Source: Blattabacterium cuenoti (lineage in GTDB: Bacteria > Bacteroidota > Bacteroidia > Flavobacteriales > Blattabacteriaceae). Taken from it: a DNA stretch of 64,000 bases. This document shows positions 44,113 to 53,777 of the stretch, in pieces. How positions within the stretch are numbered: the stretch's first letter is position 1; each line of letters starts with the position of its first letter. The notes under the pieces are model-generated. The model ran no database searches. It worked only from the letters and a program-made list of their open reading frames with translations, and had not been told where the DNA came from. The stretch lies in NCBI RefSeq assembly GCF_014251695.1, contig NZ_CP059195.1:1-64000 (forward strand), given 5' to 3'. Both the position numbers and the translations under genes were made by a program.

Positions 44113-45201
44113 ATGGGAACGACAACGGTAAGAAATTTTATGTTTTTTGTATTCATATTAAAAAGTTTGGTAATTCAATCTATATCAAAATCATTATTAG
44201 AACAAAAAAATGTAATCAATTTTCATAAAAATATTTATCATCCAAAATTGGATTTAAATAACATATATATAGAAAGGTTATGGAAAAAAATGTTAGTAGG
44301 GAAGAAAAAATTCTTATCTGCAAAAAAGATATCTCATAATCATAAAAAAAATATTGTTATTATCAATATCAATGCTGAAGAACTAAGACTAAGATTAAAT
44401 TTTCTAAATAAAAAATCTCAAATTAAAATCCTAAAATATAATAATGTTGTACATATTTCTGTAGAAAGTTATCTTCGTATGAGTAAATATATAGGAAAAA
44501 TCATTTCATTATCAGACTTTTATTTTCCTATGTTTGAAGAAAAACTAGAACATTACCGTCTTCCAAAAGAATTAAAATATTTAGCTATTATAGAGTCGAA
44601 TTTAAATCCGGTTGTGACTTCTAAAGCAGGAGCACAAGGTCTTTGGCAATTTATGCCAAAAACTGGAAAAATATATAATCTCGATAGTAATAATACTTAT
44701 GATGAAAGAAATGATCCAGTTAAATCCACAGAAGCAGCATGTCGATATTTAAAATTTTTATATAAAAAAATAGGAAATTGGGAGTTGGTTTTAGCCGCTT
44801 ATAATGCAGGACCCGGAACAGTAGATAAAATATTAGAACGTCATAAAAATAAAAAAAATTTTTGGGAATTATGGGAATTTTTTCCAAAAGAAACTCAAAA
44901 TTATATTCCAAAATTTATTGCCATAAATTATGTAATGAATTATTATAAGGACCATAATATTTCTGCATATTATTCTTCTTATCCTTACAGATATAAAGAA
45001 ACTGTACTTATTCCTATAAAAGAAAAAATTTCGTTAAAATTTTTTTCTTATCATTTAAATATTTCCTATCAAGATTTAATTTTTCTAAATCCACAATATT
45101 TTGTAGATATTATCCCTTCTGGTCATAAATTGAGATTGCCTAAAAATAAAATTTTACTTTTTAGAAGTAAAGAAAGATTTCTTTTCAAAAAAAAGCCATA
45201 A
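44113..45201 (+). CDS. Membrane-bound lytic murein transglycosylase, MltD-like
   Basis: Lytic transglycosylases cleave the glycan backbone of peptidoglycan. The 362-residue protein has a hydrophobic N-terminus that may act as a signal (to about 25), then an SLT domain (about 135-270) with catalytic Glu in LAIIESNLNPVVTSKAGAQG, GLWQFMPKTGK and LAAYNAGPGTV. A single weak LysM-like unit follows (about 300-350; LNISYQDLIFLNPQYF). Free-living MltD usually carries more LysM copies, so the binding tail is reduced. It balances the synthetic wall enzymes of the mre/rodA operon. Confidence 0.88.
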   Translation: MGTTTVRNFMFFVFILKSLVIQSISKSLLEQKNVINFHKNIYHPKLDLNNIYIERLWKKMLVGKKKFLSAKKISHNHKKNIVIININAEELRLRLNFLNKKSQIKILKYNNVVHISVESYLRMSKYIGKIISLSDFYFPMFEEKLEHYRLPKELKYLAIIESNLNPVVTSKAGAQGLWQFMPKTGKIYNLDSNNTYDERNDPVKSTEAACRYLKFLYKKIGNWELVLAAYNAGPGTVDKILERHKNKKNFWELWEFFPKETQNYIPKFIAINYVMNYYKDHNISAYYSSYPYRYKETVLIPIKEKISLKFFSYHLNISYQDLIFLNPQYFVDIIPSGHKLRLPKNKILLFRSKERFLFKKKP

Positions 45202-45208
45202 AAATTAA

Positions 45209-45225
45209 ATTGTTTTATAAACAAT
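45209..45225. terminator. Inverted repeat between the transglycosylase gene and recA
   Basis: ATTGTTT, loop TAT, AAACAAT: a perfect 7-bp stem with a 3-nt loop starting 7 bp after the upstream stop codon. Its place suggests a terminator; an operator for recA is the alternative. It does not look like a known LexA box. Confidence 0.33.
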
Positions 45226-45304
45226 ACAGATTATGGAAACATATTATGTATTATGAATTAAAGTAATTTCTTTAATTCTTTTAAAAAAATTTATTTTCAA
45301 AATT

Positions 45305-46291
45305 ATGAACGAAAAAATTGAACAAAAAAGAAAATCCTTACAACTTATTTTGGAAAAAATGGATAAAATATATGGAAAGGGAACTGTGATGCAAATGGGA
45401 GATTCTCATATAGAAAATTTAGAAATTATTTCTTCTGGATCTTTAAGTTTAGATATTGCTTTAGGTATAAAAGGGTTTCCAAAAGGTCGTATTATTGAAA
45501 TATTTGGACCAGAATCTTCCGGAAAAACAACTCTTGCTTTACATGCTATAACTCAATCTCAAGAATTAGGAGGATTTGCTAGTTTTATCGACGCAGAACA
45601 TGCTTTTGATCGTGTTTATGCTAGAAAAATAGGAGTTAATATAAAAGAATTAATAATATCTCAACCAGATAATGGAGAACAAGCACTCGAAATCGTGGAT
45701 AATTTAATTAGATCTGGTGTGATTGATATAATAGTAGTTGATTCAGTTGCTGCTTTAACACCTAAAAGTGAAATAGAAGGAGAAATGGGAGAGTCTAAAA
45801 TTGGATTACAAGCAAGATTAATGTCTCAAGCTTTGAGGAAGCTCACTTCAAGTATAGGAAAATCTAAAAGCATACTTATATTTATTAATCAACTAAGAGA
45901 AAAGATAGGAGGATATGGAAATCCAGAAGTAACAACAGGAGGAAATGCTTTAAAATTTTATTCCTCAATACGATTAGATATACGAAAAGGAAATCAAATA
46001 AAAAACGGAGAAAAAATATTAGGGAATAGAACAAAAGTCAAAGTAGTAAAAAATAAATTATCTCCTCCTTTTAGAATTGCTGAATTTGACATTATGTACG
46101 GAGAAGGAATTTCAAAAATTGGAGAAATTTTGGATCTAGGAGTAGATTTAGGGATTATTCAAAAAAATGCATCTTGGTTTCATTATGGAGATATAAAATT
46201 AGGTCAAGGAAGAGATTCTGTAAAAGAATTCTTAAAAAAGAAAAAAAATATTATAAATGAAATACAAAAAAATATATATAAAAATATATGA
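45305..46291 (+). CDS. recA: Recombinase RecA
   Basis: RecA catalyses strand exchange in homologous recombination. The 328-residue protein has Walker [10 protein letters not shown] (68-76), DAEHAFD, Walker [11 protein letters not shown], loop L1 [21 protein letters not shown], and L2 with [10 protein letters not shown]. The C-terminal acidic tail is shorter than in E. coli. It overlaps the next gene by 4 bp (ATGA). Presence of an intact recA matters because many insect symbionts have lost it. Confidence 0.97.
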   Translation: MNEKIEQKRKSLQLILEKMDKIYGKGTVMQMGDSHIENLEIISSGSLSLDIALGIKGFPKGRIIEIFGPESSGKTTLALHAITQSQELGGFASFIDAEHAFDRVYARKIGVNIKELIISQPDNGEQALEIVDNLIRSGVIDIIVVDSVAALTPKSEIEGEMGESKIGLQARLMSQALRKLTSSIGKSKSILIFINQLREKIGGYGNPEVTTGGNALKFYSSIRLDIRKGNQIKNGEKILGNRTKVKVVKNKLSPPFRIAEFDIMYGEGISKIGEILDLGVDLGIIQKNASWFHYGDIKLGQGRDSVKEFLKKKKNIINEIQKNIYKNI

Positions 46292-47058
46292 AAATTACTT
46301 TTTTGGGGACTGGAACTTCTCAGGGAATTCCTGTCATTGGATCTAAACATCCAGTCTGTTTATCTAAAAATTCAAAAGATAAAAGACTTAGAAGCTCTAT
46401 TTTAATTGAAAAGGATAAAAAAAATTTTTTGATAGATTGTGGGCCAGATTTTCGTTACCAAATGATAAGAAGTAATTATGAAACATTGAATGCTATTTTT
46501 ATGACACATGAACATCAAGATCATATAGGGGGATTAGACGACATAAGACCAATTAATTTTAACATGAATAAACCTATTCCCATTTATGGGTTACGTAGAG
46601 TTATCGAAAATTTAAAGAAAAGATTTTCCTATATTTTTTCAGAAAATAAAAAATCAAATCTTTCAAATATTTCTGTACATGAATTAGATAATTATAAAAA
46701 ATTTTTTTTCGTAGAAAATTCTAAAATTTTTCCTTTATCTATATGGCATGGAGATCTCCCAATTTTAGGATTTCGTATAGAAAATTTTGCGTATATAACG
46801 GATGCCAGCAGTATTCCTATTCAAACAATACAAGGATTAAAAGGAGTAAATATTTTGGTTTTAAATATACTAAGAAAAGTAACAAAAAATCCTTTTTCTT
46901 TCATGCTTTCTGATACTTTAAATGTTATTCATAAAATTCGTCCTAAAAAGACTTATCTTACACATATTAGTCATACATTTGGATTTCACGAAGAAATTGA
47001 AACACAATTACCTAAAAATGTCTATATAGCTTATGATAGATTAATTATATATGAATAA
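46288..47058 (+). CDS. MBL-fold metal-dependent hydrolase, PhnP-like
   Basis: Metallo-beta-lactamase fold protein of 256 residues. It has [10 protein letters not shown] at the start (typical of PhnP/RNase Z-like relatives), the metal motif [17 protein letters not shown], later ligands in [12 protein letters not shown] and YITDASS, and a C-terminal [13 protein letters not shown]. It probably hydrolyses a cyclic or linear phosphodiester, but the substrate is not known. The start overlaps the recA stop by 4 bp, implying translational coupling rather than functional linkage. Confidence 0.86.
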   Translation: MKITFLGTGTSQGIPVIGSKHPVCLSKNSKDKRLRSSILIEKDKKNFLIDCGPDFRYQMIRSNYETLNAIFMTHEHQDHIGGLDDIRPINFNMNKPIPIYGLRRVIENLKKRFSYIFSENKKSNLSNISVHELDNYKKFFFVENSKIFPLSIWHGDLPILGFRIENFAYITDASSIPIQTIQGLKGVNILVLNILRKVTKNPFSFMLSDTLNVIHKIRPKKTYLTHISHTFGFHEEIETQLPKNVYIAYDRLIIYE

Positions 47059-47096
47059 ATAAAGAATTTTATGTAATCATAAATACAAATAAGTAA

Positions 47097-50000
47097 ATGC
47101 AAAAAAAATTAAAAAAAATTCTTTTTTCTACAAAAATTACTTCTTTTTTATTCTTATTATTAGCTTTATCTATGTCTATTGCTACTTTTTTAGAAAAAAA
47201 ATATTCTACAGATATAGCCAAAATATTTATTTATGAATCTACATGGTTTGAAATTGTCATGTTGTTTATTGTAATAAATCTAATAGGAAATATATGGAAA
47301 TATAAGTTATGGAATTATAATAAGTTTCCTTTGTTTATTTTTCATTTTTCATTCATATTAATTTTTATTGGAGGAATTTGTTCTAGATATTTCAGTTTTG
47401 AAGGAACAATGTCTATAAGAGAAGGAGAAACCAATGGAAAAATTCTTTCTAGAAAAAATTACATAAAATTAAAAATAAGTAGAGGGTCTTATACTAGATT
47501 TTATCATGATCCTTATATTTTTTCTTCTTTTCATAATGGATATCAAGGAAAATTTGTTTTTCAAAAAAATCCTTTAAAAGTTAAAATTATAGATTATATA
47601 CCATGTGCAAAAATTCTTTTCTCAAAAGAGAACCCTAAAGAAAAAATCATAAAAATAGTTTCAATAAATCAAAAAAAAAGAACCGAATTTTTTGTTAAAA
47701 ATGGAGATATGACAAATATAAATGGAATTATATTTTCTTTTAATAAAAAAATTCCTATTGGTGTTATAATTTTTGAAAAAAAAAATAAACTTTATATAAA
47801 ATCCTCTTTTTCAGGTGAAAATATAAACATGATAAATAGAAAAATTAGTTTTTTCTCAAAAGAAAAATATAATATATTAAAAATAAAATGTTTATATAAA
47901 ATTAAGATAGATAAAGATCATGAAATAGTACAATGGGTCATTCCTGAAGGAGTAGTAAAAGGAAAATTAAAATATGTAAAATCATGTAATCATGAGGAAG
48001 ATGATAAATTAAGTGCTATTACGGCAAAAATATTTTTTAAAAAAAAATCCAAATTAGTAACCTTTTTAGGAGGAAAAAATACAAAAAATATGAGTTCTCC
48101 TTTATTTTTTGAGGATTATAAAATTTTCATTGGATATGGATCTATTTTTTTAAATTTACCTTTTTTTATAAAATTGAAAAAATTCAAAGTTGAAAATTAT
48201 CCAGGTTCTGAATTTCCCTCCACTTTTATGAGTCATGTAACATTAATAGATAAAAATGATAGAAAAAACTATTTAATTTATATGAATAATGTTTTAAATT
48301 ATAAAGGATTTAGATTTTTTCAATCCGGATATGATCCAGATGGAAAAGGAACTCATTTATCTGTTAATAATGATTATTTAGGTACGTATTTTTCTTATAT
48401 AGGTTATATTTTTATGACTATCGGGATGTTTCTTTCTTTATTCTGGAAAGGAACTAGATTTAGTTATCTTAAAAAAAAATTGAAATATATATCTTATAAG
48501 AATTATTCCATATTATTTATTGTATTTTTATTGTTAGGGCTACATAATCCTATTTTTTCTCAAACACACAAATTAAAAAAAGTTCCTTTAGAAAATATAT
48601 TAGATGCTGTTCATATTCCTAAAAAACATAGTGAAAATTTTGGACGTTTATTAGTCCAAGATCATAAAGGAAGAATTAAACCTATTAATACAATCGCCAT
48701 TGAATTACTTAGAAAAATATATAAAAAAGATTATATAGAAAACTTAGATGCTAATCAATGGTTTATATCTATACATCAAGATAACATTTTATGGACTAAA
48801 ATTCCTTTTATTAAAATTGATAAGAAAGGGGGACATAAATTTTTAAATAAAGTAAAAGCAAATCGACAATATTATGTTTCTCTTATGGATTTATATTTTA
48901 TAGATTCAAAATCTTCAAAACTGAAATTTATTTTACAAGAAGATTATAAACAAGCTTTTTATAAAAATCCTATTCACAGAAATGAATACGATAAAGCTGT
49001 CATAAATCTTAGTGAACGTGTAGGAATAATGCATGAAATTTTTCAAGGAAGATATATCCGTATTTTTCCTATTCCTCATGATATAAATCATACTTGGTCT
49101 AGTTGGATTTCAGATTCAAATAAATTGAACCTTTTAGGTTTCTCTATGTTTAACAATTATCTTAAATCTTTATTATTTTCTCAAAATGAAAAAAATTGGA
49201 GTATTGCGGATAATGAAATTCAAAAAATACGATTATATCAACTTAAGTATGCAAAATCTATTTTACCTTCTGAAAATAAAATATCTATAGAAATTCTTTA
49301 TAATAAATTAAATATATTTTATATTTTATCTTTTTTGTATATTTTTTTTGGAATCATAATTATTATTAATTCTTTTTTAACAATTTTTTTCAAAAAAACA
49401 TACATGTTTTTTTTTTCTAAAATATTTATTAACATTTTATTTTTTCTATTTATTTTAAATTTATTGGGTTTAATTTCTAGATGGTATATTTCTGGACATG
49501 CCCCATGGACTAATGGATATGAATCCGCTATTTTCATTAGTTGGGTATTAATAGGGATAGGTTTTTTATTTTATAAAAATCAATTTGTTTCAGGAATTAC
49601 AGCTTTAGTTTCGTCTATTTTACTAATGATTGCACATGGAAATGCTATGGATCCAGAAATAACTAATTTAGTTCCCGTTTTAAAATCTCATTGGTTGATT
49701 ATTCATGTTGCAACAATAACATCTAGTTATGGTTTTTTTTTCACAGGAGCATTTTTGGGTTTTTTAGTATTACTTTTTTTTATATTAAAGGTATGTTTTC
49801 AGAATCATAGTGGGATCATTCATCGTCATATTGAAAAATTGACCATTATTAATGAGATATGTTTGACTATAGGCCTTTTTTTATTAACTATCGGAACTTT
49901 TTTAGGTTCTGTTTGGGCTAATAATAGTTGGGGGCGTTATTGGAGTTGGGATCCTAAGGAAACTTGGGCTTTGATTAGCATAATGATTTATGCTTTTGTA

Positions 50001-50246
50001 TTACATATTCGTTTAATTCCATATTTTAGAAGCATATTTATTTTTAACTTTTCCAGTATATTATCAATTAGTTCTATTTTAATGACTTATTTTGGAGTAA
50101 ATTATTATTTGTCAGGATTGCATTCTTATGCAAAAGGGGATCCTATTTCTGTTCCTTATTGGATATATTATAGTTTATTAATTTTGTTAATTGTATCTAT
50201 TTTATCTTATTATTCATTCAAATTTTATAAAATAAAAAATACATAA
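47097..50246 (+). CDS. Fused cytochrome c biogenesis protein CcsBA (ResB-ResC)
   Basis: System II holocytochrome c synthase, which exports haem and attaches it to apocytochromes c. The 1049-residue protein fuses an N-terminal ResB/CcsB part (first membrane helices at about 12-105, large periplasmic domain, FRFFQSGYDPDG) with a C-terminal CcsA part (about 730-1045). The WWD haem motif is WANNSWGRYWSWDPKETWALIS, and several histidine-bearing helices are present. The arrangement is typical of Bacteroidetes. It implies c-type cytochromes are still made; the oxidase genes are not in this window. Confidence 0.93.
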   Translation: MQKKLKKILFSTKITSFLFLLLALSMSIATFLEKKYSTDIAKIFIYESTWFEIVMLFIVINLIGNIWKYKLWNYNKFPLFIFHFSFILIFIGGICSRYFSFEGTMSIREGETNGKILSRKNYIKLKISRGSYTRFYHDPYIFSSFHNGYQGKFVFQKNPLKVKIIDYIPCAKILFSKENPKEKIIKIVSINQKKRTEFFVKNGDMTNINGIIFSFNKKIPIGVIIFEKKNKLYIKSSFSGENINMINRKISFFSKEKYNILKIKCLYKIKIDKDHEIVQWVIPEGVVKGKLKYVKSCNHEEDDKLSAITAKIFFKKKSKLVTFLGGKNTKNMSSPLFFEDYKIFIGYGSIFLNLPFFIKLKKFKVENYPGSEFPSTFMSHVTLIDKNDRKNYLIYMNNVLNYKGFRFFQSGYDPDGKGTHLSVNNDYLGTYFSYIGYIFMTIGMFLSLFWKGTRFSYLKKKLKYISYKNYSILFIVFLLLGLHNPIFSQTHKLKKVPLENILDAVHIPKKHSENFGRLLVQDHKGRIKPINTIAIELLRKIYKKDYIENLDANQWFISIHQDNILWTKIPFIKIDKKGGHKFLNKVKANRQYYVSLMDLYFIDSKSSKLKFILQEDYKQAFYKNPIHRNEYDKAVINLSERVGIMHEIFQGRYIRIFPIPHDINHTWSSWISDSNKLNLLGFSMFNNYLKSLLFSQNEKNWSIADNEIQKIRLYQLKYAKSILPSENKISIEILYNKLNIFYILSFLYIFFGIIIIINSFLTIFFKKTYMFFFSKIFINILFFLFILNLLGLISRWYISGHAPWTNGYESAIFISWVLIGIGFLFYKNQFVSGITALVSSILLMIAHGNAMDPEITNLVPVLKSHWLIIHVATITSSYGFFFTGAFLGFLVLLFFILKVCFQNHSGIIHRHIEKLTIINEICLTIGLFLLTIGTFLGSVWANNSWGRYWSWDPKETWALISIMIYAFVLHIRLIPYFRSIFIFNFSSILSISSILMTYFGVNYYLSGLHSYAKGDPISVPYWIYYSLLILLIVSILSYYSFKFYKIKNT

Positions 50247-50255
50247 ATATAACCA

Positions 50256-51053
50256 GTGAATTTTTATTCGTATTTTTTTAAAAAATATTTAAAAAAAAAA
50301 CAAAGTACTTTGTTTAGAGATGCATTTGGAAATTTGCATTTTATAAAACGTTTTTTAATTTTTACTTTTGGTTGTATCTCTTATAATCGTTATAATGGAT
50401 TCAATAAACTACATTTAGAAGGGACTGAATATATAAAAGATTTACCTGATAAAAAAGTTCTTTTTGTATCGAATCATCAAACTTATTTTGCAGATGTTTT
50501 TGCTATGTTTCATGTATTTTATAGCGTTAAAAATGGTTTCGTAAATAGTATTAAAAATCCTATTTATCTTTTAAATCCTAAAGTTAATTTATATTATGTA
50601 GCAGCCAAAGAAACTATGAATCAAGGGTTTTTAACAAAGCTATTTACTTATTCAGGAGGGATTACTGTAAAAAGAACTTGGAGAGAAAAAAAAAAACGAA
50701 TTAATCATTCTGTCGATATCATATCTGATATGACTCGTATGGGAATTGCACTTAATGATGGTTGGTTAATTACTTTTCCACAAGGAACAACTCAAGCATT
50801 TGCTCCTGGACGAAGAGGAATAGTTCACGTAATAAGAAAATACTGTCCTATTGTTGTTCCCATTGTGATTGATGGATTTCAAAAGGCATATGATAAAAAA
50901 GGAATTCGGATCAGAAACAAAGGAGTTTTACAAAAAATGAAATTTAAAAAACCTATTCAATTAGATTTTAAAAAAGAGACAACAGATTCTATTATGGAAA
51001 AAATAATGGATTCCATAGAACAATCTCAAAAATATAAAAAGGAAAATTTATAA
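50256..51053 (+). CDS. plsC: Lysophospholipid (1-acylglycerol-3-phosphate) acyltransferase
   Basis: PlsC-type acyltransferases make phosphatidic acid. The 265-residue protein has the catalytic SNHQTYFAD (NHx4D motif) and the FPQGTTQAFAPGRRGIVHV block in place of the E. coli-type EGTR motif; this variant is what I recall from Bacteroidetes. The start is GTG at 50256, 9 bp after ccsBA. An A11 run at 50686-50696 encodes REKKKRI and keeps the frame. alaS follows 13 bp later. Confidence 0.88.
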   Translation: MNFYSYFFKKYLKKKQSTLFRDAFGNLHFIKRFLIFTFGCISYNRYNGFNKLHLEGTEYIKDLPDKKVLFVSNHQTYFADVFAMFHVFYSVKNGFVNSIKNPIYLLNPKVNLYYVAAKETMNQGFLTKLFTYSGGITVKRTWREKKKRINHSVDIISDMTRMGIALNDGWLITFPQGTTQAFAPGRRGIVHVIRKYCPIVVPIVIDGFQKAYDKKGIRIRNKGVLQKMKFKKPIQLDFKKETTDSIMEKIMDSIEQSQKYKKENL

Positions 51054-51066
51054 ATGTTAAAGAATA

Positions 51067-53736
51067 ATGAAATATAAATTGATAAAAGACACTTTTCTCA
51101 GTTTTTTTAAAAAAAAGAAACATAAAATTATTCCTTCTTACCCTATTTATTTAAGGAATGATCCCTCTCTTTTTTTTGTTAATGCCGGTATGAATCCTTT
51201 TAAAGACTATTTTTTAGGACATGTAAAACCTAAATATACGAGAGTTGCGAATATTCAAAAATGTCTTAGAATTACTGGAAAACATAATGATTTAGAAAAT
51301 GTAGGACATGACAATTATCATCACACTATGTTCGAGATGTTAGGAAATTGGTCTTTTGGAGATTATTCAAGAAAAGAAACTATAGAATGGGCTTGGGAAT
51401 TATTAATTAAAGTATATAATATTCCTAATCAAAATATTTATGTATCTATTTTTATTGGAGATAAAAAAGATAAATTATATATGGATAAAGAATCTTTTAA
51501 ATATTGGAAAACTTTAATTAATGAAAATCATATTCTTTTTTTTGGTAAAAAAGAAAATTTCTGGGAAATGGGATTAACAGGGCCTTGTGGTCCTTGTTCT
51601 GAGATTCATATAGATTTACGAAATGAAAAAGAAAAAAAAATATTGCCTGGAAGATGTCTTATTAATAAAAAACACCCTCAAGTAATAGAGATTTGGAATC
51701 TTGTATTTATAGAATTTACACGTAAATCAGATGGAACATTGGAAAAACTTTCCACAAAACATGTAGATACAGGAATGGGTTTGGAAAGATTATGTATGGT
51801 TCTACAAGGAAAAATTTCTAGTTATGAAACTGATATTTTTTATCCCATCATTAAAGATATAAAAGATTATTTAGGAAAAATTTATAATAAAGGAGACATA
51901 TATCAAAATATGTCCATACAGATTATAGCAGATCATTTAAGAGCTATTGTTTTTTCTATTTCAGATGGGAAATTACCATCTAATAATGGAGCTGGTTATG
52001 TGATTAGAAAGATACTCCGAAGAGCCGTAATTTATAGTACCCGTTTTTTAAAAGAACCTTTTATTTACAAATTTGTAGATTCTTTAGTTAGAGAAATGAA
52101 AAGTTTTTTTCCAGAATTGGATAAGAAAAAAAGATACATACAAGATATTATTCAAGAAGAAGAATTATCTTTTTTTAATGTTATTGAAAAAGGAAGTAAA
52201 AAGATTCAACATATAATTACCAATTATAAAGAAAAAAATGATAAAATTATTGATGGAAAAAAAATTTTTAAACTATACGATACTTATGGATTTCCTATGA
52301 AATTGTCTAAAATGTTAGTAGAAAAAAATAATTTATTCATTGATGAAAAATCATTTCAAAAAAAATTGTTAGAACAACAAGAAAGATCCAAAAAAGAAAA
52401 TAATTCAATTATAAAAAAAGATTGGATAAAAGCACATAATAATTTTCATGATAATCAAAATTTCGAAAATTTTGTAGGATATGATTTTACAGAGTGTAAT
52501 GTTTTTATATTAAAATACAGAGAAGTAGAAAATTTATTTAAAAAAATACATTATTATGAATTAGTTTTTTCTAAAACACCTTTTTATCCTGAAGGTGGGG
52601 GACAATTAGGAGATACGGGGATTATAAAAAATAAAATTGAAATAATTGACGTATTTGATACTAAAATAGAAAATTTTATTATTATACATTGTGTAAAAAA
52701 ATTACCTTTAGATGTTTTTTCTTCTTTTAAGGCTATAGTAAATCAAAATAGAAGAAAAAAAATAGAGAAAAATCATACTTCTACCCATTTATTACATTTT
52801 GCTTTGAAACAAATACTAGGAAATCATGTTCAACAAAAAGGATCTTATGTAGGAGACGATTATCTAAGATTTGATTATTCTCATTATAAAAAAATAACTA
52901 TTCATGAATTGAATCAAATAGAAAATTTAGTTCAAAAATTAATTTTTGATGATCTCTTATTAGAAGTAAAAATATTTAATTCTTTGCAAGAAATTGAAAA
53001 AAATTTTTCTTTTAATGAAATACTTGAAGATAAATATAAACAAAATGTTCGAGTTGTTACCTTTGGAGAATCTTCAGAATTATGTATTGGAACACATGTT
53101 AAACATACTGGATTAATTCAAGTTTTTGATATATTATCAGAATCTTCTATATCACATGGAATACGTAGAATTAAGGCTATAACTTCAGAAACAGCAATTC
53201 AACATTTGAAATCTATTCGTGATCAATATCAATCTATAAAAAAGATGATGAAATATCCAGAATCTCCTATAAAAAGTTTTTCCATTTTGAAAAATTCGAA
53301 TGAAAAATTAAAACAAAAAATATCAAAAATTCATTTACAAAAAATAAAAATATTAAAAAAAGAATTTTCTTTAAAAGCTATAGATATAGATAGCATAAAA
53401 TACATATGTGAAATTGATCCTTGTCAAGAACAAAAAATAAATATTATGAAAAAAATAGTCTTAGATTTAAGACATGAAATTTCTAATTTATTTATGATTG
53501 TAGGATTTGTGGAAAATGAAAAAGTAATTATTTTTATATCTATTTCTGATTATGTCATTAAAAATAAAAATGTTCATGCTTATAAAATAATATGTGAAAT
53601 GGCTTCTCATATAAACGGAAAATGTTGGGGAAATTCTTATTTTTCTACTGCTATGGGAACTAAAAAAAATGGACTTAATTCTGTTTTAAAAGATGCACTA
53701 GGATATCAAAATCATTTACGTAAAAATAAACTTTGA
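51067..53736 (+). CDS. alaS: Alanyl-tRNA synthetase
   Basis: Charges tRNA-Ala. The 889-residue protein has all modules: class II catalytic domain (FVNAGMNPFKDYFLG, KCLRITGKHNDLENVG, HHTMFEMLGNWSFGDY, GLERLCMVLQG), tRNA recognition region, the editing domain (HTSTHLLHFAL and CIGTHVKHTGLI, with zinc-type His and Cys) and a C-terminal oligomerisation/C-Ala tail. Editing residues are present, so mischarged Ser-tRNA can presumably still be cleared. Length and motifs look normal. Confidence 0.96.
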   Translation: MKYKLIKDTFLSFFKKKKHKIIPSYPIYLRNDPSLFFVNAGMNPFKDYFLGHVKPKYTRVANIQKCLRITGKHNDLENVGHDNYHHTMFEMLGNWSFGDYSRKETIEWAWELLIKVYNIPNQNIYVSIFIGDKKDKLYMDKESFKYWKTLINENHILFFGKKENFWEMGLTGPCGPCSEIHIDLRNEKEKKILPGRCLINKKHPQVIEIWNLVFIEFTRKSDGTLEKLSTKHVDTGMGLERLCMVLQGKISSYETDIFYPIIKDIKDYLGKIYNKGDIYQNMSIQIIADHLRAIVFSISDGKLPSNNGAGYVIRKILRRAVIYSTRFLKEPFIYKFVDSLVREMKSFFPELDKKKRYIQDIIQEEELSFFNVIEKGSKKIQHIITNYKEKNDKIIDGKKIFKLYDTYGFPMKLSKMLVEKNNLFIDEKSFQKKLLEQQERSKKENNSIIKKDWIKAHNNFHDNQNFENFVGYDFTECNVFILKYREVENLFKKIHYYELVFSKTPFYPEGGGQLGDTGIIKNKIEIIDVFDTKIENFIIIHCVKKLPLDVFSSFKAIVNQNRRKKIEKNHTSTHLLHFALKQILGNHVQQKGSYVGDDYLRFDYSHYKKITIHELNQIENLVQKLIFDDLLLEVKIFNSLQEIEKNFSFNEILEDKYKQNVRVVTFGESSELCIGTHVKHTGLIQVFDILSESSISHGIRRIKAITSETAIQHLKSIRDQYQSIKKMMKYPESPIKSFSILKNSNEKLKQKISKIHLQKIKILKKEFSLKAIDIDSIKYICEIDPCQEQKINIMKKIVLDLRHEISNLFMIVGFVENEKVIIFISISDYVIKNKNVHAYKIICEMASHINGKCWGNSYFSTAMGTKKNGLNSVLKDALGYQNHLRKNKL

Positions 53737-53777
53737 TAGATATTTAAAATGTTTAAATTTAAAATAAAAAATAGTGT

